DNA of 64,000 bases from Candidatus Chloroploca mongolica (GCF_004762035.2 NZ_SIJK02000007.1:62001-126000); one strand, 5' to 3'. Shown: positions 18,861-28,307, counted from the stretch's first letter. Notes: generated by a model not told the origin, from the letters alone. Made by a program: numbers and translations.

Positions 18861-19556
18861 ATGCGCGCAACAATCTTGATTATTGATGACCATCAGAGTG
18901 TGCGAACACTGGTGGCTGAGTATCTCGCCGAACAAGATTATCACATCCTGACGGCGGCTGATGGTGAGGAAGGGCTCGTCGTTGCCCGTCAGGGCAAACC
19001 AGATCTCGTCTTGCTTGATATCATGATGCCAAAGCTAGATGGGTTAGGTTTTCTGCAAGCCTTTCGTCGCGATTATACAGCCCCGGTGATTATGCTGACC
19101 GCACGAGTGGAAGAGACCGACAAAGTTGTGGGGTTAGAACTCGGGGCCGACGATTACCTGACCAAACCCTTTAGCATGAAAGAATTGCTCGCACGGGTAC
19201 GGGCCCATTTGCGCCGGGCCAGCCTGGTTCAACAGACGCTTGTGGCCGAACTGCTGCGTGTCGGTGACCTGAGCCTTAACCGGGGGACGCGGGAAGTGCT
19301 TGTCGGCAACCAGCCAGTGAGTCTCACGCCATCGGAATTTAGTTTGCTCGAGGCGATGATGGCGGCCCCGGGGCGAGTCTTCAGCCGTGAGCACCTGCTG
19401 GAACTGCTGCAGGGCAATACGTACGAAGGCGTCGAGCGCACGATTGACGTTCACATTCGCAACTTGCGACGCAAAATCGAAGCCGATCCGACCCATCCAT
19501 GCTACATCGAAACCGTCTTTGGTGCAGGGTACCGCTGTCGTCACCGCCCCGCCTAG
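18861..19556 (+). CDS. OmpR/PhoB-family response regulator
   Basis: 231 aa. Receiver domain with acidic pocket D9-D10, phospho-acceptor D53 (LVLLDIMMPK) and K102 (LTKPF). The C-terminal winged helix (TPSEFSLLEAMMAAPGRVFS, VERTIDVHIRNLRRKIE cited as separate motifs) is typical of OmpR/PhoB. It lies 78 bp after the MacB-like permease and 89 bp before a histidine kinase, so it probably controls the exporter operon in response to the kinase. Confidence 0.93.
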   Translation: MRATILIIDDHQSVRTLVAEYLAEQDYHILTAADGEEGLVVARQGKPDLVLLDIMMPKLDGLGFLQAFRRDYTAPVIMLTARVEETDKVVGLELGADDYLTKPFSMKELLARVRAHLRRASLVQQTLVAELLRVGDLSLNRGTREVLVGNQPVSLTPSEFSLLEAMMAAPGRVFSREHLLELLQGNTYEGVERTIDVHIRNLRRKIEADPTHPCYIETVFGAGYRCRHRPA

Positions 19557-19600
19557 CGGGTAGGTGGGGCCTACAGCTCCTAGCTAAAAAAACGAGTTGC

Positions 19601-19614
19601 AGGGCGGCAGCCCT
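19601..19614. repeat. AGGGC-N4-GCCCT mini-hairpin
   Basis: One of five copies of this 14-bp palindrome in the window (others at 36439, 38611, 44662, 56468), all outside coding sequence or just at its edge. Here it lies between the response regulator and kinase genes. Confidence 0.6.
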
Positions 19615-19645
19615 ACACTATCTCAGCCGCCCGCAGGGCATAAAC

Positions 19646-21040
19646 ATGAAATCCCTTACCACACGCCTTGTGCTTGCCTTTGCCATCACCAGCCTGGCCT
19701 CGATTGGCCTTGCGGCGATCTTTGTGCGTCAATTTGTCACGACGCAGTTTGATGCGTATGTGCTTGAACAGCGCCGCGATGCGTTTGTCACCCGGGTCGC
19801 CAACTACTACGCGACCCACGGAAGCTGGGAAGGTATGACACCTGCGACCTTTTTCGAGAACCGCAGCGACGACCTGTCAAGGCCGGGCGGATGGCAGCCT
19901 GATGGAAATCACTTTGAGCGCATCGCGTTTTTTATTGCCGATGCCGAAGGGCGCATCGTCCTGTCACCGAATCCGCTCTGGCGGGGAGAACCAGCGCGGG
20001 CTGAAGATCTCGCTCGGGGCACGCCGATTCTGGTCAACAACGAGCAGGTTGGCACCTTTGTCCTGCTCGAGCCACCGCTCGAGCGCAACCCTGCCGAAGA
20101 AGCGTACCTGGTGCGTACCGATCTTGCGCTTGGTGCCGCCGCGCTCGGCGCGGTGCTTGTCGCCCTGAGCCTGGGGTTTATCTTGGCCCGCCTGATCACC
20201 CGCCCGATCCAGGATCTCACCAGCGCGACCCGGGCACTTGGCGCGGGTGAACTTGGGCAACAAGTCCCTGTTCGCTCACGCGATGAACTGGGCCTACTCA
20301 CCACCCAGTTCAACACGATGAGCGCTGATCTTGCCCACGCCACCGAATTGCGTCGGCGCATGACCGCCGACATAGCCCACGATCTACGCACGCCGCTCAC
20401 GGTGCTTTCAGGCTATCTCGAAGCCATGCGTGACGAGAGCCTGCGCCCTACCCCGGCCCGCTTTGCCGCGATGCACGACGAGACCCAGGTACTCTTGCGG
20501 CTCGTCGAAGACCTGCACACCCTCTCGCTCGCCGACGCGGGCGAATTGAAGCTCAAGCGCCAACCCACCGAACCAAAGGCCTTGCTTGAGCGTGTCGCCA
20601 CGAGCTATCGGCACACCGCCGATCAGCAGGGCGTCGCGCTGATCCTCAATGTACCCGACGGCTTGCCAGCCATCGAGGTAGACATCGAGCAGACGATCCG
20701 CGCCCTCAACAACCTCGTCGGCAACGCCCTGCACCACACCCCATCAGGTGGCGAAGTGATGCTCGCCGCCCATCGCGAAACAGCGCATCTCGTCTTCGAG
20801 GTCTCAGACACTGGAACTGGCATCGCACCCGAGCACCTGCCCAACATCTTCGAGCGCTTCTACCGCGCCGACGCCTCACGCCAGCAAACCACCGGCGGCT
20901 CGGGCCTTGGCCTCGCCATCGTGCGCTCGATCATCGAAGCGCATGGCGGCAAGGTCAGTGTCGACAGCGCCCCCGGCGAAGGGACAATCTTTAGGGTACG
21001 CGTACCCTTCGCATCTCACCGACGCTTGATCAATTCGTAG
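19646..21040 (+). CDS. Sensor histidine kinase (HAMP / HisKA / HATPase)
   Basis: 464 aa. TM1 at residues ~8-28, an extracytoplasmic sensor of ~130 residues, TM2 near 160-180, HAMP (ARLITRPIQDLTSATRAL), then HisKA with H245 in ADIAHDLRTPLTVLSGY, N box NNLVGNALHHTPSGG, G1 DTGTGIAPEH, F box NIFERFYRAD and G2 GGSGLGLAIV. All catalytic motifs intact. ATG 19646 was chosen because it begins the first membrane helix; the frame is open further upstream but overlaps the regulator gene. Its last 25 bp overlap the 3' end of a convergent gene. Confidence 0.93.
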   Translation: MKSLTTRLVLAFAITSLASIGLAAIFVRQFVTTQFDAYVLEQRRDAFVTRVANYYATHGSWEGMTPATFFENRSDDLSRPGGWQPDGNHFERIAFFIADAEGRIVLSPNPLWRGEPARAEDLARGTPILVNNEQVGTFVLLEPPLERNPAEEAYLVRTDLALGAAALGAVLVALSLGFILARLITRPIQDLTSATRALGAGELGQQVPVRSRDELGLLTTQFNTMSADLAHATELRRRMTADIAHDLRTPLTVLSGYLEAMRDESLRPTPARFAAMHDETQVLLRLVEDLHTLSLADAGELKLKRQPTEPKALLERVATSYRHTADQQGVALILNVPDGLPAIEVDIEQTIRALNNLVGNALHHTPSGGEVMLAAHRETAHLVFEVSDTGTGIAPEHLPNIFERFYRADASRQQTTGGSGLGLAIVRSIIEAHGGKVSVDSAPGEGTIFRVRVPFASHRRLINS

Positions 21041-21447
21041 CTCGTAATCGTCAATAGGTAGAAGATGGCGTCGGCAGCCAGTTTACCAACAATAGTGCCG
21101 AACAGGGGCGAGGGGAAGATCACGAGGGCAAGGGCAAGTACCGCAGGCCCTACGAGTAAGCTATCGAAGAGTTCCGCAGGACCAAATTCCACCAGCATCG
21201 CCGTGAACGTCGCACGCAAGGACGACCAAGAGGCCCCTCCGCGTCGCTGGAGATCGCGCCAGAAGATGACACTATAAAAACCCAGACTCTCGGTCCAGGT
21301 ACCAACGAGCGCCGCAAGCAGAATATTGCCACTCCATTCGAGGGCGAGTAGGGTGCAGACAACCGTGGCAACGAGGCCAGCAGCTTCAGCTGGGAGGTAG
21401 CGGTGTAGCCAGACACGCGGTCGTCCGGTCATCTCCATCAGTGCCAT
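21016..21447 (-). CDS. Conserved four-helix membrane protein of unknown function
   Basis: 143 aa. Starts with a short amphipathic stretch (RPRVWLHRYLPAEAAG), then about four hydrophobic helices and ends YELIKRR. RYLPAEAAG, VGTWTESLGFYSV, EFGPAELFDSLLVGP and GKLAADAIFYLLTI form a recognisable recurrent pattern that I have seen in uncharacterised bacterial membrane proteins, but I know no function. GGGGAG precedes ATG 21447 by 4 nt. Its 3' end overlaps the histidine kinase 3' end by 25 bp, so the last codons of both genes use both strands of the same DNA. Confidence 0.75.
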   Translation of the reverse strand: MALMEMTGRPRVWLHRYLPAEAAGLVATVVCTLLALEWSGNILLAALVGTWTESLGFYSVIFWRDLQRRGGASWSSLRATFTAMLVEFGPAELFDSLLVGPAVLALALVIFPSPLFGTIVGKLAADAIFYLLTITSYELIKRR

Positions 21448-21583
21448 AGATCTCCCCAATGCATTCAGGTATGCACTGAGTATAACGAGCCAGCGTCTGA
21501 TGCGTGTCCCAAACGAGGGCACTTTCTTCCCAGGTTTGCGTGAGGTGGGAAGATGACCGTAAGGCCCAGTTGTGCATGACAAG

Positions 21584-21628
21584 GCTGGGGCGCACGATGC
21601 CAGCGTTGCTGTCATTGTGCGCCCCAGC
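21584..21628 (-). terminator. Hairpin downstream of the small PLDc_N protein
   Basis: 12-bp perfect arms (21584-21595 and 21617-21628) around a 21-nt loop. Lies just after the stop of the 73-aa minus-strand gene, so it probably ends the P-type ATPase transcript. No clear T-run. Confidence 0.5.
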
Positions 21629-21649
21629 TTGGGCAGAGAACCGAAAACC

Positions 21650-21871
21650 CTATTCCGCTTGCTTCCGCCCAAAGCGCAAATACGCCAGTGGCCCGACAAA
21701 GCTCACGAATGAGGCCAGTGCCCACGCCCAACGCGGGCCGTTGACCTGCTCGGGCGGGCGGAAGAAGAGGTCCACCAGTGCTGTCGCCAGCAAACTCAAC
21801 TGGACACTCGTCAGCACAAGAAGGAGACCCCGTTGTTTGGGGGAGAGTTCGCTCCAGGCCATTTTTTTCAT
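21650..21871 (-). CDS. Small two-helix membrane protein, PLDc_N-like
   Basis: 73 aa with two hydrophobic helices separated by RPPEQVNGPRWAW and ending AYLRFGRKQAE. This matches the small phospholipase D-nuclease N-terminal (PLDc_N) domain proteins, in which the domain stands alone. Function unknown. ATG 21871 overlaps the stop of the P-type ATPase gene (ATGA), so the two are coupled. Confidence 0.75.
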   Translation of the reverse strand: MKKMAWSELSPKQRGLLLVLTSVQLSLLATALVDLFFRPPEQVNGPRWAWALASFVSFVGPLAYLRFGRKQAE

Positions 21872-24693
21872 GATCGCCTCCGTTGGATCAGTTTTTCAAC
21901 TTCGATCAAAACAAAGAGGAGCATGCCCATGCCCACACAGATCAGCATGTCGTTGAGTGTCAAGGGCAACAGGCCAAGAAAGAGACCCAGTGGGCTAAAG
22001 AGGGCAAGCACCTGTAACCCGACTACAAGAACAATGATACCCCACATAACGCGATTCGAGAAGACCCCGATGGTGAGAATCGACTCGGTATTCGAGCGGG
22101 TCGCCAGGGCTTGAAAAACTTGCAAGAGGGTTAGGCTCACTACCATCATCGTCTGCCATTGCGCCAGACCGTCCTGGTAATACCAGAAACCTACCCCCAG
22201 GGCGAGCACGCCAATCACCACCCCAACCCACGTCACCTGCCATCCCATACCGCCCGCAAAGATGCCCTCGGTCGAAGAGTGGGGCGGACGGTGCATCACA
22301 TGCCGCTCGGCAGGCTCCATGCCCATGCTCAACCCGAGCAGTCCGTCGGTCATCAGGTTGAGCCAGAGCAACTGCAGGGGCAAGAGCGCGACGGCAGACT
22401 GTGTCGGCATACCAACCACAAAAAAGAGCAACGGCCAGAGTAACATGACCAGCACTTTGCCGATATTGCCCGCGACCGCGAACTTGACAAAGCGGCGCAG
22501 GTTATCATAGATCACCCGGCCCTCTTCGACAGCAGCAACGATCGTGGCAAAGTTGTCGTCGCGCAGCACCATCGCCGATGCTTCTTTGGAGACATCGGTG
22601 CCAGTGATGCCCATTGCCACGCCGATGTCGGCTTTTTTCAAGGCTGGCGCGTCGTTGACTCCGTCGCCCGTCATCGCAACAACGTGCCCCTGGCGTTGCA
22701 GTGAGGCGACGATTCTGAGTTTATGTTCGGGGCTGACCCGCGCAAAGACGGCGGTCGAAGCAGTCGCTTGCACAAGTTGCGCATCATTCATTGCGCTCAG
22801 TTCGCTGCCGGTGACGACGGTCTCGTCAGTAGCAATGCCAAGCGTCCGCGCAATATAGCTCGCGGTCAAGGGATGGTCGCCGGTAATCATGACGGGCCGA
22901 ATACCAGCCTCGCGACAGGTTGCGACGGCCGCACGCACCTCGGCACGCGGTGGGTCGATCATGCCGAGAAGACCGAGGAAGATCACATCGCGCTCGACCT
23001 CGTGGATCCGTTCGGTCGAAACGAGAGGCCGAAAAGCCACCCCCAGCACCCGAATCCCATTGCGGGCCAGCCGTTCATTATCGGTCAAAATCGCCTGACG
23101 CCACGTCTCGGTCAGCGGTTCAGGCCCACCTTCAGTCCAGACCTGACTTGTGATTTCCAGCAAGCCATCGGCAGCCCCTTTGGTCACCGCAACATAGGCC
23201 ATCTCAGGCGCATACCCCTCAACCCCCCAGATCGCACCGAGATGGGCATCAATGATCTTCTGGGGACGGTGATGCACAGTGGTCATACGCTTGCGGTCGC
23301 TATCAAAGGGCAACTCGGCGACCCGAGGCATCGCGTGCTCAAGATCATGCTTGAGCAACTGCCCATTGGCAGCCGCCACCAGCAACGAGCTCTCGGTTGG
23401 ATCACCCACCAATTCATACTGACCTGTAGCGGGATCAAGGCTCAGCGTTGCATCATTGCAGAGCGCTGCCCCGGCAAGCAAGAGCGCCGAGCCGATGGGT
23501 TTCTGGGTGCGCAATTCCTGCATAGCCGCATCAGGATTCAAGAGCGCAACCGGGCCGTGGTGGCCATTCTTTAGCTCAACCAGCATCCCCGGCAGCACCA
23601 CCATCGTTACGGTCATCCGGTTCTCGGTGAGCGTCCCGGTCTTATCCGAGCAGATCGTCGTCACCGAACCGAGCGTCTCGACGGCAGGCAACTTGCGAAT
23701 CAGCGCATTGCGTTTGAGCATACGTTGGGCACCAAGCGCCAGCGTAAACGTCACCACAGCCGGCAGACCCTCGGGGATCACCGCGACAGCCAGCGAGACG
23801 GCGGTAAGCAGCATGATCGTCACCTGCTCACCCATCCAGAGGCCAATGCCAAAGATGAGCACCGCCACAATCACGCCCGCAAAGGCCAGTTGCTTGCCAA
23901 CCATATCGAGGCGCATCTGCAGTGGCGTCGCCTCGTTGGGCACGGCCTGCAGCAGATCGGCAATCGTGCCAAGCTCGGTCTGCATACCCGTTGCCACCAC
24001 CAGCGCACTCCCCCGGCCATAGGTCACCGTTGTCCCAAGGTAGGCCATATTGCGACGATCAGCAAGGGGCACCTCAGCGCGGGTCAGCGCTTCGGCAACC
24101 TTCTCAACCGGTTCCGACTCACCGGTGAGGGCCGACTCTTGAATGCGCAGGTTAATGCTCTCGATAATGCGCACATCAGCGGGCACCAGATTGCCCGCTT
24201 CGAGCGCAATCACATCGCCGGGCACCAGTTCACGTGCGGGCAACTCAAGCAGTTTGCCATTGCGATAGGCACGAACACTGGGCACAGCAAGTTTCTTGAG
24301 CGCCGCGATCGCCTTCTCGGCGCGGTACTCTTGAAAAAAGCCGAGCACCGCAAAGAGCACCACAATCGCCAGAATCGCCCCCGCCTCAAGGAATTTGCCA
24401 AGGAAGAGCGAAAGCACTGCCGCAGCAATCAGGATCAGTACCATCACATTGGTAAACTGCTCCCACAGGATCTTTGCGGGATGTTTGCCACCACGCTCGA
24501 TGAGTTCATTGGGGCCATACTGGGCCAGACGAGCCTGGGTTTCACCCTGATCAAGGCCGGTTGAGGCGCTCGATAACATCTCAAGGGCCGCCTCGGGCGC
24601 TAAGCAGTGCCACATCTGATCCTGCGGCTTGGTAGGCATTGTGTCAGGGGAACCTTTGCCCTGATCGTGGGAAGGGGGGAGCGAAATATTCAT
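21868..24693 (-). CDS. Cation-transporting P-type ATPase (Ca2+/SERCA-PMR1 type)
   Basis: 941 aa. Cation ATPase N-terminal domain, then TM pairs; A-domain TGES (ALTGESEPV), M4 motif PEGLPAVVT typical of P2-type Ca2+ pumps, phosphorylation site [37 protein letters not shown] hinge and six C-terminal helices. M6 carries [17 protein letters not shown], with the N/D pair expected for Ca2+ coordination. Probably expels Ca2+ (or Mn2+) from the cytoplasm. GAGG precedes ATG 24693. A terminator-like hairpin lies 50 bp upstream of the start on the same strand. Confidence 0.92.
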   Translation of the reverse strand: MNISLPPSHDQGKGSPDTMPTKPQDQMWHCLAPEAALEMLSSASTGLDQGETQARLAQYGPNELIERGGKHPAKILWEQFTNVMVLILIAAAVLSLFLGKFLEAGAILAIVVLFAVLGFFQEYRAEKAIAALKKLAVPSVRAYRNGKLLELPARELVPGDVIALEAGNLVPADVRIIESINLRIQESALTGESEPVEKVAEALTRAEVPLADRRNMAYLGTTVTYGRGSALVVATGMQTELGTIADLLQAVPNEATPLQMRLDMVGKQLAFAGVIVAVLIFGIGLWMGEQVTIMLLTAVSLAVAVIPEGLPAVVTFTLALGAQRMLKRNALIRKLPAVETLGSVTTICSDKTGTLTENRMTVTMVVLPGMLVELKNGHHGPVALLNPDAAMQELRTQKPIGSALLLAGAALCNDATLSLDPATGQYELVGDPTESSLLVAAANGQLLKHDLEHAMPRVAELPFDSDRKRMTTVHHRPQKIIDAHLGAIWGVEGYAPEMAYVAVTKGAADGLLEITSQVWTEGGPEPLTETWRQAILTDNERLARNGIRVLGVAFRPLVSTERIHEVERDVIFLGLLGMIDPPRAEVRAAVATCREAGIRPVMITGDHPLTASYIARTLGIATDETVVTGSELSAMNDAQLVQATASTAVFARVSPEHKLRIVASLQRQGHVVAMTGDGVNDAPALKKADIGVAMGITGTDVSKEASAMVLRDDNFATIVAAVEEGRVIYDNLRRFVKFAVAGNIGKVLVMLLWPLLFFVVGMPTQSAVALLPLQLLWLNLMTDGLLGLSMGMEPAERHVMHRPPHSSTEGIFAGGMGWQVTWVGVVIGVLALGVGFWYYQDGLAQWQTMMVVSLTLLQVFQALATRSNTESILTIGVFSNRVMWGIIVLVVGLQVLALFSPLGLFLGLLPLTLNDMLICVGMGMLLFVLIEVEKLIQRRRS

Positions 24694-24742
24694 CGGGGAA
24701 CCTCATCACTACAGGTGATGGTGCGCACAATCATGCACAAAA

Positions 24743-24772
24743 ACCACCACGATACCTTGTTATCGTGGTGGT
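24743..24772 (-). terminator. Terminator-like hairpin in the ATPase leader
   Basis: Perfect 12-bp arms (24761-24772 with 24743-24754 on the minus strand) and a 6-nt loop, followed on the minus strand by TTTTTG. It is about 50 bp upstream of the ATPase start, so it is either the end of an upstream transcript or an attenuator of the ATPase gene. Confidence 0.65.
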
Positions 24773-24951
24773 CTTGCCAATCGTGTCGAAACACGAATCG
24801 ATTGCCGAGCGGGGGCACCGCTGTCTTGACGACAATCGAACCTGCGAGCAGGTGGCTACTCCCCAACCAGGATCTAACAGCCCTCATACACAGTATACTT
24901 CATTGGCTCATTGTTGATCTAGAGGAGAAGATCTTCACCATACGTTATGGA

Positions 24952-25002
24952 ATCTTCTCTGCGGGGGACACCAACTGAGTTGGTGTCCCCCGCAGAGAAG
25001 AT
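24952..25002. repeat. 25-bp near-continuous palindrome
   Basis: Arms 24952-24976 and 24978-25002 are exact reverse complements around a single base. On the plus strand it is followed by a T-run (25006-25011). It sits right after the stop of the minus-strand HRDC-like gene and can terminate that transcript. An extruded cruciform is also conceivable. Confidence 0.8.
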
Positions 25003-25017
25003 AATCTTTTTGACGAC

Positions 25018-25272
25018 TCAGGCGATCAGGCAGAGTGAAGCTTTATCAGGGCGCGGATGTTTGCGTGCGCCTGAAAAGGTTGCAGCGAGTTCGGGTGACA
25101 TATGGTGGCGGGCAATCTCACGCAGGGTAGCATCATCAACCAGCATTTGCTCGGGGCAACCCCGGCGTGCAGCACGTTGATGACGCCAGACACACAGATG
25201 GGCATAAATGGTCTGTTCGAGAACGACGGATGGCGAAGCGTTGGACATCTGATGATGGGTAGCGACAGTCAT
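25018..25272 (-). CDS. Small HRDC-like domain protein
   Basis: 84 aa. LEQTIYAHLCVWRHQRAARRG, then CPEQMLVDDATLREIARHH and a SPELAATFSG segment follow the pattern of the HRDC domain found at the C-terminus of RecQ helicases and RNase D (helix, P-x-x-V/L-x-x-D-x-T-L-R-E-I-A, then a G-x-x-K loop). Here it is a stand-alone protein without a helicase or nuclease. HRDC domains bind nucleic acid or partners. AGGGGG precedes ATG 25272 by 5 nt; an upstream ATG at 25305 gives a longer Arg-rich N-terminus but lacks support. Domain call moderate. Confidence 0.6.
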   Translation of the reverse strand: MTVATHHQMSNASPSVVLEQTIYAHLCVWRHQRAARRGCPEQMLVDDATLREIARHHMSPELAATFSGARKHPRPDKASLCLIA

Positions 25273-25441
25273 AACAACCCCCTGGCCCTGTGAACGTCGG
25301 CGCACGATGCATCTGTCAAGGCTATGATTTCACAGAGCATCCACCAAGACAACGTTTATAGTGAGTGAACCGTACCAACCTGCCAAAAGTTACGGGGCAC
25401 CCGTGTGGTTCTTGGGGAAGGCCGCAGGCTCCGTATCTGTT

Positions 25442-25490
25442 CACACAGCCTGAGAGCGAGGTCGTCCCGCCCTCGCTCTCAGGCGAAGTG
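25442..25490. repeat. Bulged long palindrome in a divergent gap
   Basis: CCTGAGAGCGAGG (25449-25461) pairs perfectly with 25471-25483, and the outer TTCACAC / GTGTGAA segments extend the stem past a small bulge. It lies between the divergent HRDC-like and moaB/mogA genes. Confidence 0.65.
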
Positions 25491-25588
25491 TGAACACGTA
25501 CCAAACCCCCAACGGACAGCTACTTCATCCCTCCTGTGTTTGTGGTACCATCCTTGATACACCGGTGCAAAGCAGAAACGAGGAGACT

Positions 25589-26104
25589 ATGGGACATCAG
25601 GAACATGAAGCACAGGCACAACGTGAAGGTCCGCTGACGATTCGGTGTGGGGTGCTGACGATTAGCGATACGCGCACACCTGACAATGACACCAGTGGAA
25701 GCACCATTCGCACGGCACTCACTCAGGCAGGGCATGATGTGGTAAGATATAGCGTAGTTCCCGATGAACCTGACCAGATCGTCGCACTGGTACGCAGCTA
25801 TACCGCTGACGGTTGCAAGCTGATCATCACCAACGGTGGCACAGGCATTGCCCGTCGCGATAGTACGGTTGATGCCATTGACACGCTGCTCGAGAAACGT
25901 CTGCCCGGGTTTGGCGAGTTGTTTCGCATGCTTTCGTACGACGATATCGGCCCGGCGGCAATGCTCTCACGGGCAATCGCTGGTGTCTATGGTGGGGCGC
26001 TGATCTTCTGTCTCCCTGGCTCAACTGCAGCCGTCAAGCTCGCGCTTGATAAGCTGATCATTCCACAGACAGCCCATCTGATCTGGGAGACAGTACGCCA
26101 GTGA
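25589..26104 (+). CDS. Molybdenum cofactor biosynthesis protein MoaB/MogA family
   Basis: 171 aa. MoCF_biosynth domain: GVLTISDTRTPDNDTSG, then GCKLIITNGGTGIARRDSTVDAI and LPGSTAAVKLALDKLI. The NGGTG and LPGS loops form the molybdopterin-binding site. Family members adenylylate molybdopterin before metal insertion. ATG 25589 follows GAGGAG by 5 nt; the 33 upstream in-frame codons lack a ribosome binding site. The N-terminal ~20 residues are charged and not conserved. No other moa/moe genes are nearby. Confidence 0.9.
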   Translation: MGHQEHEAQAQREGPLTIRCGVLTISDTRTPDNDTSGSTIRTALTQAGHDVVRYSVVPDEPDQIVALVRSYTADGCKLIITNGGTGIARRDSTVDAIDTLLEKRLPGFGELFRMLSYDDIGPAAMLSRAIAGVYGGALIFCLPGSTAAVKLALDKLIIPQTAHLIWETVRQ

Positions 26105-26125
26105 TGCGAAGGAGCATGCACGCCA

Positions 26126-26761
26126 ATGACCTCTGTAGATGCTTTTCGTAATCTGCATTATCCTAATCGCATCGGTCGTCTCTGCTTTCTATCATTGGAA
26201 GAGGTGATGGGCGAAAACGGGGTCAAGGCGTTGCTGCGCCTCGCCGATCTCCATCAATATATTGATGCGTATCCGCCCAATGACCTGAAACGCGAGTTCC
26301 CCTTCGAGGCGATTGCGGCCTATTCGGTGGCGCTTGGCACCATGTATGGGCCGCGCGGCGCACGTGGCCTAGAGTTACGGGCCGGGCGCGTCGCGTTTTC
26401 GTTGGGCCTTAAAGAGTTTGGGCCGTTGCTCGGGATGGCTGATCTGGCGCTCAAGTTGATGCCAGTCACCATGAAGTTGAAGATTGTGCTCAATGCCACG
26501 GCCCAGACGTTTGACCGCTTCAGTGACCAGTCAAGCCATGTCGAAGAAGAGCGCGGCCAGTTTAGCTACCATATCACCCGCTGCTCGAATTGTCTTGATC
26601 GCCCCGAACCGGGGCCGGTCTTCTATATTGCCCGTGGCATCATTGAAGAGGCGACGTTCTGGGTCTCGGGTGGGCGTCATTTTGCCGTGGAACAGTGTAG
26701 TTGCATCGCTCAGGGCGCTCCATCCTGTCGTTTTACCATTAGCAAGGAGCCGCTTGAATAG
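26126..26761 (+). CDS. V4R (4-vinyl reductase type) domain protein
   Basis: 211 aa. The C-terminal ~90 residues are a V4R domain: [12 protein letters not shown], a [18 protein letters not shown] helix and the Cys-rich end [21 protein letters not shown]4R proteins bind small hydrophobic ligands; the family is named from BchJ, linked to vinyl-group reduction of bacteriochlorophyll precursors, and is common in green phototrophic Chloroflexota. The N-terminal half ([20 protein letters not shown]) is helical and typical of bacterial V4R proteins. 21 bp after moaB/mogA; AAGGAG is 11 nt before ATG. Involvement in pigment synthesis is only a possibility. Confidence 0.8.
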   Translation: MTSVDAFRNLHYPNRIGRLCFLSLEEVMGENGVKALLRLADLHQYIDAYPPNDLKREFPFEAIAAYSVALGTMYGPRGARGLELRAGRVAFSLGLKEFGPLLGMADLALKLMPVTMKLKIVLNATAQTFDRFSDQSSHVEEERGQFSYHITRCSNCLDRPEPGPVFYIARGIIEEATFWVSGGRHFAVEQCSCIAQGAPSCRFTISKEPLE

Positions 26762-26762
26762 T

Positions 26763-26975
26763 ATGATCCGCTGGTTATTGCTGAAATTGATTCGCTTTTA
26801 TCAGCTCGCCATTTCGCCATGGCTCCCTCCAAGCTGCATCTATCAGCCAACCTGTTCGCAGTATGGCCTTGAGGCGATCAGCAAGTATGGAGCCGTACGT
26901 GGGGGCTGGATGGCGATCAAACGCATTTCACGCTGCCACCCCTGGGGGCCAGGTGGGCACGATCCTGTCCCATAG
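26763..26975 (+). CDS. yidD: Membrane protein insertion efficiency factor YidD
   Basis: 70 aa. Contains the full YidD signature: [30 protein letters not shown] and a final [17 protein letters not shown] with the three conserved cysteines. YidD is a small peripheral inner-membrane protein that assists YidC-dependent insertion. ATG 26763 starts one base after the V4R gene's stop codon, so translation is probably coupled. yidD is usually found beside rnpA and yidC; here it is detached from them. Confidence 0.92.
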   Translation: MIRWLLLKLIRFYQLAISPWLPPSCIYQPTCSQYGLEAISKYGAVRGGWMAIKRISRCHPWGPGGHDPVP

Positions 26976-27147
26976 AATAGACTGCAACTTTTGACCCAGG
27001 TCGTACGTCCTACTTTGTGACGGGAAACCTCCAACCAAAGTTGAGGCCCGCACTCTGTCGCATGAGCGATGCCCGTTGGCCGTAGTTGTGCGATACTCTC
27101 TCTAGCACAATCAGCGACGGCGCATACGCGCCAGGGAAAGGTGTACG

Positions 27148-27819
27148 GTGGCTGAACCATCTCGTGAGTTGATTGAACAGGCCCAGCAGGGCGACCCGCA
27201 AGCCTTGACACAACTGGTGTTGAGTCAGCAACATTATGTCTATAGCATTGCGATGAGTGTCCTGAAACATCCCGAGGATGCGGCAGATCTCACGCAAGAG
27301 TCCTTTATCCGGCTGTTTCGGGCGCTGCCACAATATAATGGTGAGAGCAGGTTTACTACCTGGCTCTACCGGCTCGTCGTTAATCTGGGGCGCGATGAGT
27401 TGCGACGGCGCGGGCGTCAGGTTCCTCTGACCCCGCCGGCACTCGAAGAAGACGAGGCCGACCAGTTGGCAAGTGTGGCTGATGATGACCGCTGGACGAG
27501 TCCCGAGCATGCCCTTGATTCGCAAGAGGTGCGGAGTCAGGTACGGCGTGCGCTTGATCAACTTGAAGAACACTATCGCCTAGTCTTAACGCTCTACTAT
27601 TTCGATGATCTGAAGTATGCCGATATTTCCGAGATCCTCGATATTCCGCTCAACACCGTCAAAAGCCATATTCGCCGGGGCAAGGATCGTCTGGCCGCCA
27701 TCCTGGAAGCAGAAGAGCAACCTCCTCCTGCCCAGGCTGTGCCCCGCCAGCCGCGCCATGATGCCGATGGCCCCCGGACGGGTGCGGTGCCAGTGCGTTT
27801 GATGTTTGGCGGTGCATAG
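27148..27819 (+). CDS. ECF-type RNA polymerase sigma factor
   Basis: 223 aa, GTG start after GGGAAAGG. Sigma region 2 (YVYSIAMSVLKHPEDAADLTQE, SFIRLFRALPQYNGESRFTTWLYRL cited as separate motifs) and region 4 (LEEHYRLVLTLYYFDDLKYADISEIL, DIPLNTVKSHIRRGKDRL) are both complete; region 3 is absent as expected for ECF sigma factors. The C-terminal ~30 residues are Pro/Arg-rich. Followed 10 bp later by a single-pass membrane protein that is the likely anti-sigma factor. Confidence 0.92.
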   Translation: MAEPSRELIEQAQQGDPQALTQLVLSQQHYVYSIAMSVLKHPEDAADLTQESFIRLFRALPQYNGESRFTTWLYRLVVNLGRDELRRRGRQVPLTPPALEEDEADQLASVADDDRWTSPEHALDSQEVRSQVRRALDQLEEHYRLVLTLYYFDDLKYADISEILDIPLNTVKSHIRRGKDRLAAILEAEEQPPPAQAVPRQPRHDADGPRTGAVPVRLMFGGA

Positions 27820-27829
27820 AGGTGAACAG

Positions 27830-28297
27830 ATGAACGATCTGATGAAAACTCCTTCCCGTGATCCTGACGACCGCCTCGATGCGGTGTTACGTCAAGAGTT
27901 GCACTGGGAAACGCCTCCAGAGGTATCAGCACGCCTGCTGGCTCTGGTGCCTGGCAACCAGGTACCCGCTCCGGCTGTGCCAGCACCACCGCGTCCGCAG
28001 TCGTGGTACAGCATGCTCGTGCTGGTGCTGACGGCAGCGGCGGTTGGCCTTTCGCTGGGGATAGCCTGGCAGTTTTATGGTACGGTTGGGGCTGAGCTCG
28101 GGCTGATCGCGATGGTTGAGCAGTTGCGCTACGCGCCGCTGATCGGGTTGCAACGGATCTACGATGCGTTACCTGCCTCGCGTCAGGTGGTAGCCATCCT
28201 GCTGGTGATCCGCGACCAGATCCACTGGCTCCTCCTGGCAATTATGCTCTGGCTCGCTTTTGACCAGCAACCCCAACGCCAGACGGTACGGAATTGA
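27830..28297 (+). CDS. Putative membrane anti-sigma factor
   Basis: 155 aa. A cytoplasmic N-terminal ~60 residues with DDRLDAVLRQELHWETPPEVSARLLAL, a Pro-rich linker, a TM helix (MLVLVLTAAAVGLSLGIAW) and a second hydrophobic segment near the C-terminus (LLLAIMLWLAF). The zinc-binding H-x3-C-x2-C of ZAS anti-sigma factors is absent. The call rests on its position directly after the ECF gene and on topology. GAGGTG precedes ATG 27830. Confidence 0.6.
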   Translation: MNDLMKTPSRDPDDRLDAVLRQELHWETPPEVSARLLALVPGNQVPAPAVPAPPRPQSWYSMLVLVLTAAAVGLSLGIAWQFYGTVGAELGLIAMVEQLRYAPLIGLQRIYDALPASRQVVAILLVIRDQIHWLLLAIMLWLAFDQQPQRQTVRN

Positions 28298-28307
28298 GTC
28301 GTAGCTC

